Below, in pieces: positions 26,434 to 37,070 of a DNA stretch of 64,000 nucleotides. The stretch's first letter is position 1. Each line of letters opens with the position of its first letter. The position numbers and the translations under genes are program-made. The notes under the pieces were generated by a model. That model did not search any database. It was given only the letters and a program-made list of their open reading frames with translations, and was not told the DNA's origin. Source of the DNA: DASYAN01 sp963727755 (lineage in GTDB: Bacteria; Chloroflexota; Ktedonobacteria; Ktedonobacterales; Ktedonobacteraceae); contig CAVSHN010000008.1 in NCBI GenBank assembly GCA_963727755.1, forward strand, positions 496,001-560,000, given 5' to 3'.

Positions 26434-29082
26434 GTGTCTGTTGATACTATCTTAACAGGAACTGAAATACGTGCACGATTTCTGGATTTTTTTGCTAGCA
26501 AAGGGCATTTAAAGGTGCCCTCTTCGTCACTTATCCCGCGCAATGATCCAACAGTATTGCTAACAACAGCAGGGATGCAGCAGATGATACCCTACTTTTT
26601 GGGACGTGAAATTCCTCCCGCGGTACGGCTCACCTCCGCGCAGAAGTGTTTCCGCACAACCGATATCGACAAAGTAGGCAACCAGCGAACGCTCACCTTC
26701 TTTGAGATGCTAGGGAATTTCTCGGTTGGTGATTACTTTAAACGCGAGGCCATCAGCTTTGCCTGGGAATTTCTCACCCAGATCGTCAACTTGCCCGCTG
26801 ACCGTCTCCACCCAACCATCCACCCAACTGACAATGAAGCCGCCAAATATTGGCATGAGGCCGCTGGTTTCGCTGATGAAGCTATCGTACGACTAGAAGA
26901 TAACTGGTGGGGCCCGCCCGGCAATTCTGGTCCATGTGGCCCCGACTCGGAAATCTACTATGACCGTGGCCTCAAATATGGCTGTGGGAAAGCCGACTGC
27001 AAACCTGGCTGCGATTGTGAGCGTTTTCTGGAAATCTGGAATCTGGTCTTCATGCAGTTCTTCCAAGACCTTGACGGTCAGCGCACACCATTGCCACGTC
27101 AGAACATTGATACAGGTCTGGGCCTTGAACGTCTGACCATGGTCTTACAAGGAAAAGAATCAGTCTTTGACATCGACTTATTCCGCACAGTTATCGATCA
27201 TATCGCCACTATCGCTGACACAGCTTACGGCCAGGATGCTGACGTCGACACATCACTGCGCGTCATCTCTGATCATACACGTGCCCTTGTCTTCATTGCC
27301 GCTGACGGTGTCCTACCGAGCAATGAGGGACGTGGTTATATCTTCCGGCGTATCCTGCGCCGAGCTGTTCGGCATGGCAAACTGCTAGGTCTGAACCGTC
27401 CGTTTTTAGCAGACATAGCTACAACCGTTATCAACCTGCTTGGCAGTTACTATACCGAATTGAAAACACAGCAAGAACGCATTCTCCAGATCCTAACGCT
27501 AGAAGAGAAAAAATTCAGCCAGACCTTGACAACCGGGCTGAACCTGCTCAACGAACTATTAACCAATCTGAAGCAGCAGAAATTGACGGTCATTCCCGGT
27601 GAGGAGGTCTTCAAACTCTACGATACACATGGCTTCCCGGTCGAATTGACGCAGGAAATTGCAGGAGAGCAAGGCTTCACCATCGATACAGCTAGCTTCG
27701 AACATTCGATGCAACACCAGCAGGAACGCAGCCGCGCCGCCACAGCCACTACCTTTACGCAGGGCCGCAATGATCACGCCCTCACAGACATTCTCAAGCG
27801 CGTTGGTCCCACCGAATTCACTGGCTATCAGGGATTGACGGGCAGTAGCAAGGTTGTTGCCCTTGTCGTCGATGGTACTGAAGTGGAGAGTATCAGTGCA
27901 CCACAGCAGGCCCTCGTTATCCTCGATAAAACTCCCTTCTATGCCGAGAGCGGCGGTCAAATTGGCGACCATGGTGATCTCAGTAGCACCATGGGCAATT
28001 TCCAAGTTGAGGATACACGCCGCCCCATCAAAGGTCTCATCGTGCACTATGGTCAGCTCATCGAGGGGCACCTGCATGTTGGAGAGGATGTACAGGCCAG
28101 TGTCATTGAACAGCGCCGTGAGGATACCATACGCAACCATAGCGCCACCCATCTTCTGCACAAAGCACTACGTGATTGCCTAGGCACTCAGGTTGAACAG
28201 CGCGGCTCACTCGTCGAACCAGAGCGCCTCCGTTTCGACTTTACCAGCCCACACGCACTCACCACGTCAGATATCGCCCACATTGATGAGCAAATCAATC
28301 GTTGGATTCGTGCTGATCATCCCGTTCGTACAAAGATCATGCCGTTGCAGGATGCAATAGCTAGCGGAGCAATGGCTCTCTTCGGCGAAAAATACGACGA
28401 TATGGTTCGTGTTGTCTCCATGGGCAACAGCACAGAACTTTGCGGAGGAACCCACTGCTCCTCCACTGGGCAAATCGGACTTTATATCACAATACAGGAA
28501 TCCAGTATTGCCGCTGGCATCCGCCGTATCGAAGCACTAACGGGGCGAGCAGCTGAGGCCTACCTGCGCCAGCGTAACGCAACCATTGATACCTTGGCTC
28601 GCACGTTACAAGTACAACCAGACCAGATAGAAACACGGGTAGAACAACTGCTACAGGAACTAGCCACAGCACGTCGCCAAATAGCACAATTTTTACATGC
28701 CGAGGCACAGCGCCAAGCAGAGAGTATTGCCAAGCATGCCAGTAAGATTGCAGACATCGCGGTCGTAGCCACCGTAGTCAAGGTTCCAGAAGACAAAGTT
28801 CTGCGTCAGATGGGCAACATGGTACGTGATAAACTCAAGCAACCAAGTGTTGTCGCATTGGCAGCTGACCTCGGCGAACGCATCGCCATCCAGGTAAGTG
28901 TCGATCCAGCACTGACGAAGCGCGGCCTGCACGCAGGCAAAATTGCCGCAGCAATTGGCGAACGCTTGGGCGGGAAAGGTGGTGGACGTCCTGAATCAGC
29001 TCAAGGCGGAGGCAAAAACAAAGCCGCCCTCAGCGAAGCACTAGATCTCGTAACAACGTTCGTACAAACAAACCTAAAGTAG
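26434..29082 (+). CDS. alaS: Alanyl-tRNA synthetase
   Basis: 882 residues, full length, starting at GTG 26434 with GGAGGATGCT upstream. Order of domains: class II aminoacylation core (FLDFFASKGHLKVPSSSLIP, motif 2 with QKCFRTTDIDKVG, TFFEMLGNFSVGDYFK), tRNA-recognition helical part, editing domain with the zinc ligands HSATHLLH and GGTHC, and a C-terminal domain with the glycine-rich GGKGGGRPE. It charges tRNA-Ala and clears mischarged Ser/Gly. The downstream genes ruvX and mltG are classic neighbours in Gram-positive-like genomes. Confidence 0.97.
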   Translation: MSVDTILTGTEIRARFLDFFASKGHLKVPSSSLIPRNDPTVLLTTAGMQQMIPYFLGREIPPAVRLTSAQKCFRTTDIDKVGNQRTLTFFEMLGNFSVGDYFKREAISFAWEFLTQIVNLPADRLHPTIHPTDNEAAKYWHEAAGFADEAIVRLEDNWWGPPGNSGPCGPDSEIYYDRGLKYGCGKADCKPGCDCERFLEIWNLVFMQFFQDLDGQRTPLPRQNIDTGLGLERLTMVLQGKESVFDIDLFRTVIDHIATIADTAYGQDADVDTSLRVISDHTRALVFIAADGVLPSNEGRGYIFRRILRRAVRHGKLLGLNRPFLADIATTVINLLGSYYTELKTQQERILQILTLEEKKFSQTLTTGLNLLNELLTNLKQQKLTVIPGEEVFKLYDTHGFPVELTQEIAGEQGFTIDTASFEHSMQHQQERSRAATATTFTQGRNDHALTDILKRVGPTEFTGYQGLTGSSKVVALVVDGTEVESISAPQQALVILDKTPFYAESGGQIGDHGDLSSTMGNFQVEDTRRPIKGLIVHYGQLIEGHLHVGEDVQASVIEQRREDTIRNHSATHLLHKALRDCLGTQVEQRGSLVEPERLRFDFTSPHALTTSDIAHIDEQINRWIRADHPVRTKIMPLQDAIASGAMALFGEKYDDMVRVVSMGNSTELCGGTHCSSTGQIGLYITIQESSIAAGIRRIEALTGRAAEAYLRQRNATIDTLARTLQVQPDQIETRVEQLLQELATARRQIAQFLHAEAQRQAESIAKHASKIADIAVVATVVKVPEDKVLRQMGNMVRDKLKQPSVVALAADLGERIAIQVSVDPALTKRGLHAGKIAAAIGERLGGKGGGRPESAQGGGKNKAALSEALDLVTTFVQTNLK

Positions 29083-29241
29083 AAAAGGCCACACCGTTTG
29101 TGCTATACTTTTAGGCAGCCCAATAATGTATCATCTGATTTGTCCAATGCTTAAAGCATAACACAAAAATTGCGCAGAAGCAAGTAAAAGAAACGGAGGA
29201 GGTATGGCATTCAAAAAGTTTTTCTACGCCATAAATAGCCT

Positions 29242-30573
29242 ATGAGGAATCTTTTGCAACATCTGCGTAACCTCGTACAGGGGGAACAGGATAAGCGCAT
29301 CCACAACTCAGGAGTGTACGACGATCAGAACTCCGAAGAAGGAGGTAACCAGCAAGAAGTCTTCACAGCACTTGATATCGGTACAGCCTTCGCTAAAGCC
29401 ATTATCGTTGAAGTTGTGGGAGAGCAAGCCAAGGTCCTAGGAGTAGGACGCCACCCACAAAGCTATTCTCATATGTCTAACGGCCTTGTGACAGATATTC
29501 CAGGCGTCATCGCCTGCTGTAACGAAGCCTTAACCCAGGCAGAGAAAGCTGCTGGGGGAACTATTGCCCCCTCTGCCATTATTGGTATTGCAGGCGAACT
29601 AGTCAAAGGCAGTTCCACAACGGTCAGTCGACAGCGTCAGCAACCAACCAATCCAATTACACCCGAAGAGTTAGACGCTCTGATCACTATAGCCCAACAG
29701 CGACTACTCAAAAACGCTAAGGAGCGCATCGCCGCTGAAACAGGCTATAGCAATATCGACGTACGTCTAACTAATACTGCTGTGATCTCCACCCGCATCG
29801 ATGGGCAAACTGTCAATAACCCCATCGGTTTCCGTGGGCGTCACTTCTCACTAACACTTTTTAGTGCCTTTGCTCCGTTGACTCAGCTCGGGGCATTAGA
29901 AACTATCGCTCAAGGACTAGATTTGACACTAGCCACGATTGTTGCCGAGCCCTACGCCCTAGCCCGCTGCCTGAGCACAAATCCAGGAGCAGATAGTGGA
30001 GCAATCTTTATCGACATTGGTGGAGGCACCACCGATATAGCCCTGGTACGACAAGGTGGCATCGAAGAGACACGCATGTTTGCCTTGGGAGGACGAGCAT
30101 TCACTCGTCGGATAGCCATGGCTAAGGGCATCTCGATCAAGGAGGCAGAACAACTCAAGATCAGCTATAGTAATGACGAGATCGAAAGCACCCATCGCGA
30201 GGAGCTTCAAGCGATTCTCGCACCTGAATGTCAAACCTGGTTGGACAGTGTAAAGCTATTAATCGAAGAGTTGTCCAAAGGAGAACTTCTCCCGCCAGTT
30301 ATCTATATCGTAGGTGGAGGCTCCGCATTACCTGATATTCAACAGCGTTTGGAGACATTCCCTTGGACACCGTCACTGCCATTTTCACGCCAGCCAACTA
30401 TACGCACAGTACGACCGGAAATGGTATTGAGCATTATCGATCGAGATAACTTACTCATCGATTCCCAGGACATTACACCGATGACCTTGGCATACCAAGC
30501 AGTAGAACTGCAAAATGAAAATAATATCATGGAAAGAGCGCTAGATCGCGTTATAAGTGCCATGCATATTTAA
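29242..30573 (+). CDS. FtsA/PilM-like actin-fold ATPase
   Basis: 443 residues. Actin-like phosphate motifs: TALDIGTAFAKAIIVEV and IFIDIGGGTTDIALVRQGG, an adenosine motif IYIVGGGSALPDIQQRL, and an intervening SHS2-like insertion as in FtsA and PilM. The N-terminus (MRNLLQHLRNLVQ) and the last residues (MERALDRVISAM) look amphipathic, suitable for membrane attachment as with the FtsA C-terminal helix. The next gene encodes a bitopic membrane protein, reminiscent of PilM acting with PilN. FtsZ is not in the window, so a role in division or another envelope machine is open. Confidence 0.82.
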   Translation: MRNLLQHLRNLVQGEQDKRIHNSGVYDDQNSEEGGNQQEVFTALDIGTAFAKAIIVEVVGEQAKVLGVGRHPQSYSHMSNGLVTDIPGVIACCNEALTQAEKAAGGTIAPSAIIGIAGELVKGSSTTVSRQRQQPTNPITPEELDALITIAQQRLLKNAKERIAAETGYSNIDVRLTNTAVISTRIDGQTVNNPIGFRGRHFSLTLFSAFAPLTQLGALETIAQGLDLTLATIVAEPYALARCLSTNPGADSGAIFIDIGGGTTDIALVRQGGIEETRMFALGGRAFTRRIAMAKGISIKEAEQLKISYSNDEIESTHREELQAILAPECQTWLDSVKLLIEELSKGELLPPVIYIVGGGSALPDIQQRLETFPWTPSLPFSRQPTIRTVRPEMVLSIIDRDNLLIDSQDITPMTLAYQAVELQNENNIMERALDRVISAMHI

Positions 30574-30670
30574 TCAAAATAGACAGGCAAGCAAAAGAGC
30601 ATTATACCAGGTATGGATACTCAATCTGTATTTGCAACAATAGAATCCATAAAGGGGGGTGAAAGACTTC

Positions 30671-33254
30671 ATGAGTGATGAGTTAACTATCTATATCAAT
30701 CCAGAAGACGACTTGACGACTGTCCGTGAGCGCCTAGAACAGATCCTAGCATCGCGCCTCACAATGGTAATTCCACCACAAACACAACTACGTAGTCACG
30801 TTGCCTGGAAACTACTCTATGCACGAGCACAAGAACTTGGCAAAGAAGTAGTCATTGTGACGTCTGACCCCCAGGTCCGTTCCATTGCGCACGCAGTAAA
30901 ATTTAAAGTTGCCCACTCACTAGAGACACTACCTGCAACAGGCAAATATGGCCTTGGGCAGCCCGCAGGGCGTACCAACAGCGCTGGCAGTACAAGAACC
31001 AAAACATCTGCTACCACGTCACCACGTTCATCATCAGCTAAAGCTTCAAGTGAGCCACGTAGTGCACGCAATCGGCGAGGAGCATCCAACACACGTGCAT
31101 CGCGTGCCCGCATGCCCGAGCCTGGATGGCACGAAGATTTAGAACACCACCCACAAGCAGAAGACACGATTAAGACCGATACTGGCTCGTTAGCATTTGA
31201 CGATTTACAAAAACAACATAGTCCATCATACGACTTTCGCATCCACACTCTCCCTTCCATTCATCCACTCTCTGATCAGATCGAAGAACCAGATCTGTTA
31301 GTAGAGGACTACAAACAGACACAAGATATCCGTTTGGCCGCTCGTGAGGGACAAAAACACCCTCAAGAAACCGACAAACCATCAGAAACTCAACCTAAAA
31401 AAACAGGCATAGTACCAGATACAGGAGCAGAAGAGGCACTTCCATTATCTAGCCCGACCCAGCAACCACATGCCGCTGACAATCTGCTCACTGATATACC
31501 TGCTCAAACTGAACAGAATAGTGCAGTCTCTCTGGCAGGCTTCGATATCAACACTATTGAAGATGCTGAAGACTTGCCAGATAGCGTCATTGATAATATC
31601 ATTGACAACCTCGTCGACAGCCCCATCGAATATCCAGGTGACAAAGATCATATGATCCCACCTCCAAGCAACAGACCGACTACGCCTACAGAAACAGAAC
31701 AAGCGTCAAACGACGAGGAGCAGAGAAAATCTCCATTGCGCATACATGATATCCCTTCACGACGCAAGCACAGCAGCAAATTACCACCAACTTCAATGAC
31801 GTCCTCAGAGACACCAAGATGGCAGCTTGAAGAGGACGCATTGCCTCCGATAGAAGAGCCTAGATCATCAACACCAAGGCAATCACGCATGTCTAGCACT
31901 CATTCGCCTAGCCCATTACCGCCCGATCCAGCAACAAATCCAACACTGCGTACAAGCAGAGGACACAGTCAACGGACACAAGCCAGACCTACGCCTCAGC
32001 CCGCTCAACGGCGTCTGGAACCAAAAGCAACACGCACCAGAACTGGAATTAGGTGGCAACATGCCATGCGTAGTAAAACCATGCCAGTAGCTATCATGAT
32101 CGCTATCCTAGTACTCATTGCCGCTTGGCTCCTCATCTATTTTGGTCCCACAGCCAACATCGCAGTCGGCATTGCCACGCACAATTACTCAAACCAAGTT
32201 ATTTTAAAAGCAAAAGTTGGTCAACAGGCACAAGAGTTCAGCAAGGTCTTCACAAATACTGGGAAGGGTACTGCCACTGGCAATCAGGCAATGGGCACTA
32301 ACCCGGCCCAGGGCAAGGTTATATTCACCTACAACGGCTCCAATCCTAGCGGGATTGTCATTCCATTAGGAACTATCGTCACCACCGATGGAAGCAATCC
32401 CATTCAATTTGAAACGACAGCCGAAGTTCTTGTACAAGCTAATGTTTCACCTCCAGTTAGCGTTCAAGCAGTAAAACAGGGAGAAGATGGAGATGTTGAA
32501 GCTAATACAATTACAGTCATTCCCGACAATACGCTCAACAGCATTGCTCAGGCACAAACTCATCACATAGCCATCTCAGACTTAAACCTATCTGTCGTCA
32601 ACGAGGCTTCTACTACAGGAGGTGGAACTAAACTAGTACCAGCTGTGACGGATCAGGACCTCACCACAGTCAAAAATGACCTGAGCCAGCAGCTACAGGG
32701 CAAGATCAATGCTTGGCAGCAACAGTTGTCCAGCACAGGAGCCGTTAGCAAACCACAAACGACTACCATCCTGATCAACGCACCCAAGGTGAATGAGACC
32801 GAAACCAATGGAACATTCCCGGCAACGATTAGAGTCACCGCAACCGTACTCGTCGTGCCCACTGCTGATCTGCAAAGGGAAGCCATCAAGCAGCTCAACG
32901 ACCTCATCAAAAATGACGCGTCCCATGCAGGAGATGCCATCCTCACAGATATCAATCCTGCAGTAGTCATCAATCAACTGCAGCCGATCAGCGAGAGTGC
33001 AAACTTCGATCACCTTCACCTTCAACGCTACGGCCAAGACAGGTCCCAAACAGATTACCAAAGAGTTTATACAGCAACTTGCCATGGGAAAATCACTCTC
33101 TGATGCCAGAACGGCTCTTATTAAGATCCCTGGAGTGAAAATGGCGGACATCACCGTTTCGCCATCCTTCATACCATGGGTTGTCCATTGGGATAGTCAT
33201 ATCAATGTCACCATTTATCCTGCTACAGGATCAGAACCTCATAAAAAAGGATAA
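30671..33254 (+). CDS. Bitopic membrane protein with baseplate-J-like domain, frameshifted near 3' end
   Basis: About 860 residues. An N-terminal domain (TIYINPEDDLTTVRERLEQI, MVIPPQTQLRS, VVIVTSDPQVRSIAHAVKF) is seen in Chloroflexota and Actinobacteria proteins annotated as baseplate J. A long disordered Pro/Ser/Thr-rich stretch of about 350 residues follows, then one transmembrane helix (VAIMIAILVLIAAWLLIYF), and an outer part with VIFTYNGSNPSGIVIPLGTIV and EGD-VEANTITVIP typical of gp47/J-like folds. A +1 frameshift at AAA 33001-33003 separates the last 85 residues (SITFTFNATAKTGPKQITKE). It follows the FtsA-like gene on the same strand. Confidence 0.68.
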
Positions 33255-33271
33255 CCATGAATAAAAGAACT

Positions 33272-33294
33272 AAATTCGCATTTATTGCGAATTT
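33272..33294. repeat. Perfect 9-bp inverted repeat
   Basis: AAATTCGCA (33272-33280) and TGCGAATTT (33286-33294) around TTTAT, between the baseplate-J-like gene and ruvX. No T-run follows on the plus strand; it may be a weak terminator or an operator. Confidence 0.5.
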
Positions 33295-33369
33295 AACGCG
33301 ATCACACACTTTTAGACATATATATAAATTTGCACATACTTTACTGACGAATCAGGGGAATGCAAGCGT

Positions 33370-33879
33370 ATGCCTCGGTTAGTTGCGCTAGATGTAGGAG
33401 AAGCCAGAATTGGTATAGCAATATGTGATCCTACAGGAACTCTGGCATCACCCTATACTACATTGCACATCTCACGCGATGAGCAACAAATCTGGAGAGC
33501 AATCCAGCAAGTCATAGATGAAACCGAGGCTGAGGGACTCGTCGTTGGATTGCCAGTTAGCTTGGATGGACAACTGCATGCTCAGGGACAATGGGTACAA
33601 TCCTTTGCCAAACGCCTGCAAGAGCATATCTCTATCCCACTCACTTTGTGGGATGAGCGCTTTTCAACAGTGGAGGCACAGCGCCTCTTGGCAGAACGCA
33701 GACAGGATGAGGGAGGAAAGCATCAGAAACGAGGTGGTCAGCGACGCACCCAGTCGAAACGACGAGGAATCCATGAAATTGACGCACTTGCTGCTACCGT
33801 CATTCTCCAAGATTACCTATTGCACCATCCCCACTTGCAATCTCCCCAAAACTTGCAGTATCCTCAAGACAGACCATAA
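33370..33879 (+). CDS. ruvX: Holliday junction resolvase-like / YqgF RNase H-fold nuclease
   Basis: 169 residues. RNase H-like YqgF fold: LVALDVGEARIGIAICDPTG with the first catalytic Asp, LVVGLPVSLDGQLHAQG, LTLWDERFSTVEAQRLL with the Glu, and IDALAATVILQDYL with the last Asp. YqgF takes part in pre-16S rRNA processing in addition to proposed recombination roles. It is followed by mltG, a conserved arrangement. The insert of basic residues (HQKRGGQRRTQSKRRG) is longer than usual. Confidence 0.93.
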   Translation: MPRLVALDVGEARIGIAICDPTGTLASPYTTLHISRDEQQIWRAIQQVIDETEAEGLVVGLPVSLDGQLHAQGQWVQSFAKRLQEHISIPLTLWDERFSTVEAQRLLAERRQDEGGKHQKRGGQRRTQSKRRGIHEIDALAATVILQDYLLHHPHLQSPQNLQYPQDRP

Positions 33880-33994
33880 AAGAAAGCGTGCCCTAGTTCT
33901 TCCTTTGCACCCCTGTGCGAGGATAAGAGACGTGAACGAATTGAAAGAACATAATTGACTATGCACAAGGTAGCATAACAAGGGAAAATAAGGT

Positions 33995-35105
33995 ATGAGA
34001 CGATCAAGCTCAGGAATAGCCAGAGCCATCCTGGCGGTAATGTTACTCGGTGCCCTCATCTTTGGCACCTCACTCTATCTCTGGAACACCGCCACCGATG
34101 TCTTTTTGCCTGCAAACCCTAACTCGCAGGCAACTATGAGCCTCGAAATCAAACCAGGTGAGAACACTGCCAATATCGCAGACGACTTGTACCACAAGGG
34201 GCTCATTCGCAATGTGCTCTGCCTTTCGCATCTGGTCACGTATTAAAGGCTTAGATACCAAGCTACAAGCTGGTCTCTATAAAGGCCTATCTCCCAAGAT
34301 GAGTATCAACGATATTACCGAGCAATTGCTCAATGGACAGCCCGATGCCATTCCGGTGCTCATACCTGAAGGCTACCGTCTGGCGCAAATTGCCAACGCA
34401 TTTGATCAGGCAACACCCAAACTAGTCAACTTCAACAAAAGCGAATTTCTTGATTATGTCAAGAACATTGGTCATTTCCCAGATAAGGCGAATCATCCTA
34501 TTTTGCAGTTTGTACCAGATGGAGACAGTATGGAGGGCTTACTCTTCCCATCTACGTACGAAGTACCAGTCGGCAGTACTGCACGCGATGCTATCAATCA
34601 GCTACTAAAACAAACAGAAGATGTGATTCAACAGAATCATCTCGATACTCTCGCTCATCAACATCAATATCAGAATATTTATCAATTAATTAATCTGGCC
34701 TCAATCGTTGAACGAGAGACAGGCAAATCTATTAACCGTCCCAACATCGCCAGCGTATACTGGAATTGGCTGTTTCAACCAAACAATCAGACGGTAGGTT
34801 TACTACAAGCCGATCCAACTGTACAATACGCACGCGACGCGGCAAACCCACCACAGCAATATTGGGGACCATTAAATGATTATCCAATAAATATTGCTCC
34901 AGACAGTCCCTGGAATACTTATGTGAGTAAGGGATTACCACCAACGCCCATCTGTAGTCCGGGACTAGCTAGTCTGATGGCTGCGGCAAACCCGCCATCA
35001 ACTGGCTACTATTACTTCTTTGCATCGAAAGATGGTAAGACCTACTTTGCAAAGACACTAGCGGATTTTCAACAACTTGAGAGTGAACACGCTCTCAATA
35101 CCTAA
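33995..35105 (+). CDS. mltG: Endolytic transglycosylase MltG, frameshifted
   Basis: About 370 residues. One N-terminal transmembrane helix (AILAVMLLGALIFGTSLYLW), a LysM-like part with LEIKPGENTANIADDLYHKG, then after a frame change RIWSRIKGLDTKLQAGLYKG and the YceG domain with VPDGDSMEGLLFPSTYEVP, LASIVERETGKSINRPNIA (catalytic Glu), LLQADPTVQYA and PWNTYVSKGLPPTPICSPG. MltG cleaves nascent glycan strands and sets chain length. One extra T in CTCT (34217-34220) accounts for the break (RNVL-AFRIWSR). Located between ruvX and uppP, both envelope or housekeeping genes. Confidence 0.93.
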
Positions 35106-35123
35106 TTTGAAGAGAGTATATCG

Positions 35124-36026
35124 ATGTTAAATTTAGGACAAATCATTTTTCTAGCTCTGTTACAAGGTGTCACAGAGCTGTTCCCGATCAGCAGCCTAGG
35201 CCATACCGTCATCTTTCCGGCCATCTTTGGCTGGGGAGACATTACGACCGACACAGCATGTAATGGGGCCAGTTGCTTCTTGCCAATGATTACAGCTCTC
35301 CACCTGGGTACCTGTATTGCCCTACTAATATACTTCTGGCGTGACTGGTTCCAAGTTGGCAAAACCTTGGTTGTGAGCATCAAAGACGGTGAAGTGCACC
35401 GTAACTCACAGGAATGGGTCAGTTGGTTAATCATCATTGGTACTGTTCCAGCAGCGATACTGGGCGTCTTTCTGGAAAGGCCGTTGAAGACGCTGTTTGC
35501 TAATCCTGTGCTCACTGCAACCTTCCTATTTGCCAATGGGTCATTACTCTTTTTGGCTGAAAGCTTACGCCGTCGTGCCGAGACAAATCTGAAAAATCTT
35601 TCGCCCAAAGAACGCGAAACATACTTCCGACCGCTAGCTGCCCTGACATGGAAAGAGGCTATTGTTGTTGGTTTAGCACAGGCTCTAGCCTTGATTCCTG
35701 GCTTCTCTCGCTCTGGCTCAACTATAGTAGCCGGTCTAGGTCTACGTCTTACGCACGAGGATGCTGCTCGCTACTCCTTCCTACTAGCTACGCCCGTTAT
35801 TTTTGGGGCAGCGATCATAGAGATACCACAATTATTCAACCAGCATCAATTTCCACTCGATCTGATCTTTCTAGGCATAGTCCTAGCCGGAGTAGCAGCC
35901 TATTTCAGTACAAAATTCCTGACTAAGTATTTCGAAAAAGGACGTCTGGACCCCTTTGCCTACTATTGCTGGGCAGCTGGTCTGATCTCGCTGTTCCTGT
36001 TTATTTTCGTTCTACATGTACATTAA
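35124..36026 (+). CDS. uppP: Undecaprenyl-diphosphatase
   Basis: 300 residues, polytopic BacA-type membrane phosphatase that regenerates undecaprenyl phosphate for wall synthesis. Signature sites are LLQGVTELFPISSLGHTVI near the N-terminus, the second active-site motif LALIPGFSRSGSTIVAGLGL, and AARYSFLLATPVIFGA. Seven or eight hydrophobic helices. It begins 19 bp after mltG, probably in the same operon. Confidence 0.95.
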   Translation: MLNLGQIIFLALLQGVTELFPISSLGHTVIFPAIFGWGDITTDTACNGASCFLPMITALHLGTCIALLIYFWRDWFQVGKTLVVSIKDGEVHRNSQEWVSWLIIIGTVPAAILGVFLERPLKTLFANPVLTATFLFANGSLLFLAESLRRRAETNLKNLSPKERETYFRPLAALTWKEAIVVGLAQALALIPGFSRSGSTIVAGLGLRLTHEDAARYSFLLATPVIFGAAIIEIPQLFNQHQFPLDLIFLGIVLAGVAAYFSTKFLTKYFEKGRLDPFAYYCWAAGLISLFLFIFVLHVH

Positions 36027-36159
36027 CTCCCTATCAGATAGCCAGATCGGACTATTGTCTTTTGTCAGGAGCTATTTGAATGTTTCTAGACGTTACAGAG
36101 AGTGTAAAGTACTTTGGACAATCCAAAGTCAACGTTTTCATAAAGCGAGGTACTTTCCC

Positions 36160-36381
36160 ATGAAAAATAACTCATCCATTTTCATCGGTGCGATCGTCGT
36201 TGCCATCATTTGCATCGCACTCGCAGTATTCTATGCCATTCCCGGCATTAATCATCCTTTGACATCGGCACCTGCAACAGCTTCACACTGGAAGCATGTT
36301 GCTCTGTTCGCTGCTCTGGCAGTATTGTGCGTTATAGGAGCGCTTGTCACACGCCCCAAGGCTTCTTCAGCAGCACAATAG
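36160..36381 (+). CDS. Small two-helix membrane protein, unknown
   Basis: 73 residues from ATG 36160 with GCGAGG upstream. Two hydrophobic helices (IFIGAIVVAIICIALAVFY and HVALFAALAVLCVIGALV). Ends just before an intrinsic terminator. No family recognised. Confidence 0.65.
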   Translation: MKNNSSIFIGAIVVAIICIALAVFYAIPGINHPLTSAPATASHWKHVALFAALAVLCVIGALVTRPKASSAAQ

Positions 36382-36791
36382 ACATCCCATCCATTCTATC
36401 CAAAAAATCCTTCCCATTCCATGCATAGAGTGAGAAGGGTTTTTGTTGCTCCTCAACAAAAACTAGCATTTGGCTACCGTACCCCCTTCATAAAAGTATC
36501 AAGCACATCTAACACCAAAGTGTTATCTAGTACGATAGTGGCAAAAATCCCTCTTTGGGACCATGCCAATTACTCAATATAGATGCATACTAAAAGAGAG
36601 ATATACAAGAATTTAGAAACGGCCACTCTACACCTACCGTAGACGCACAGTGACACACTTCGTTAGGAGATGATGTCTAGAGGGAAAAATTACATGTAAA
36701 CTAGCCTATCACGCCAAATACTAGCAACCAAGCAGTTGTAAGTTCTTAATATCGATGTACGTTAATATCCTACGAGAAAAGGGAAAGAAAG
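36382..36791. other. Gene-free interval after the uppP unit
   Basis: About 410 bases. It contains the terminator at 36409-36445. The remainder shows no gene, RNA motif or convincing promoter; a purine-rich GGGAAAGAAAG directly precedes the next ATG. Confidence 0.4.
36409..36445 (+). terminator. Intrinsic terminator after the small membrane protein
   Basis: CCTTCCCATTC (36409-36419) pairs with GAGTGAGAAGG (36428-36438) with one mismatch, followed by GTTTTTG. Confidence 0.75.
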
Positions 36792-37028
36792 ATGAATAGC
36801 AACAGCAATGTAGCACGACTCAAAAAACAAATTGATGCAGAGGCCGAAGCCGCACAGCTCGCGCTGTACGGACCCGCCCAAGGTATCTCAAGACATCAGT
36901 TCATTACTGCTCGTATGGAGCGTATGGGCATGTTACATGAGCAACTCAGAAATATCATCGGTGATGATGCTGACCACTATTTAATTGCAGCTATGGAGAG
37001 AAGAGACCCAGCCCAAGCCAGACAATAA
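36792..37028 (+). CDS. Small soluble protein, unknown
   Basis: 78 residues, Ala/Glu/Arg-rich and probably helical: VARLKKQIDAEAEAAQLALYGPAQGISRHQFI shows a heptad-like N-terminus. A good ribosome-binding site (GGGAAAGAAAG) supports expression. Small proteins of this type recur in actinomycete-like genomes but I cannot name the family. Confidence 0.6.
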   Translation: MNSNSNVARLKKQIDAEAEAAQLALYGPAQGISRHQFITARMERMGMLHEQLRNIIGDDADHYLIAAMERRDPAQARQ

Positions 37029-37070
37029 CAGTTTGAAAAGCCCTACTGCGACAAAAGCCCCTACTATCAG

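Noticed and set aside
27559..28161. 200-codon minus-strand frame inside alaS
   Set aside because: Antisense shadow of the AlaRS editing domain.
32693..33172. 159-codon minus-strand frame
   Set aside because: Antisense to the baseplate-J-like gene whose coding sense is clear.
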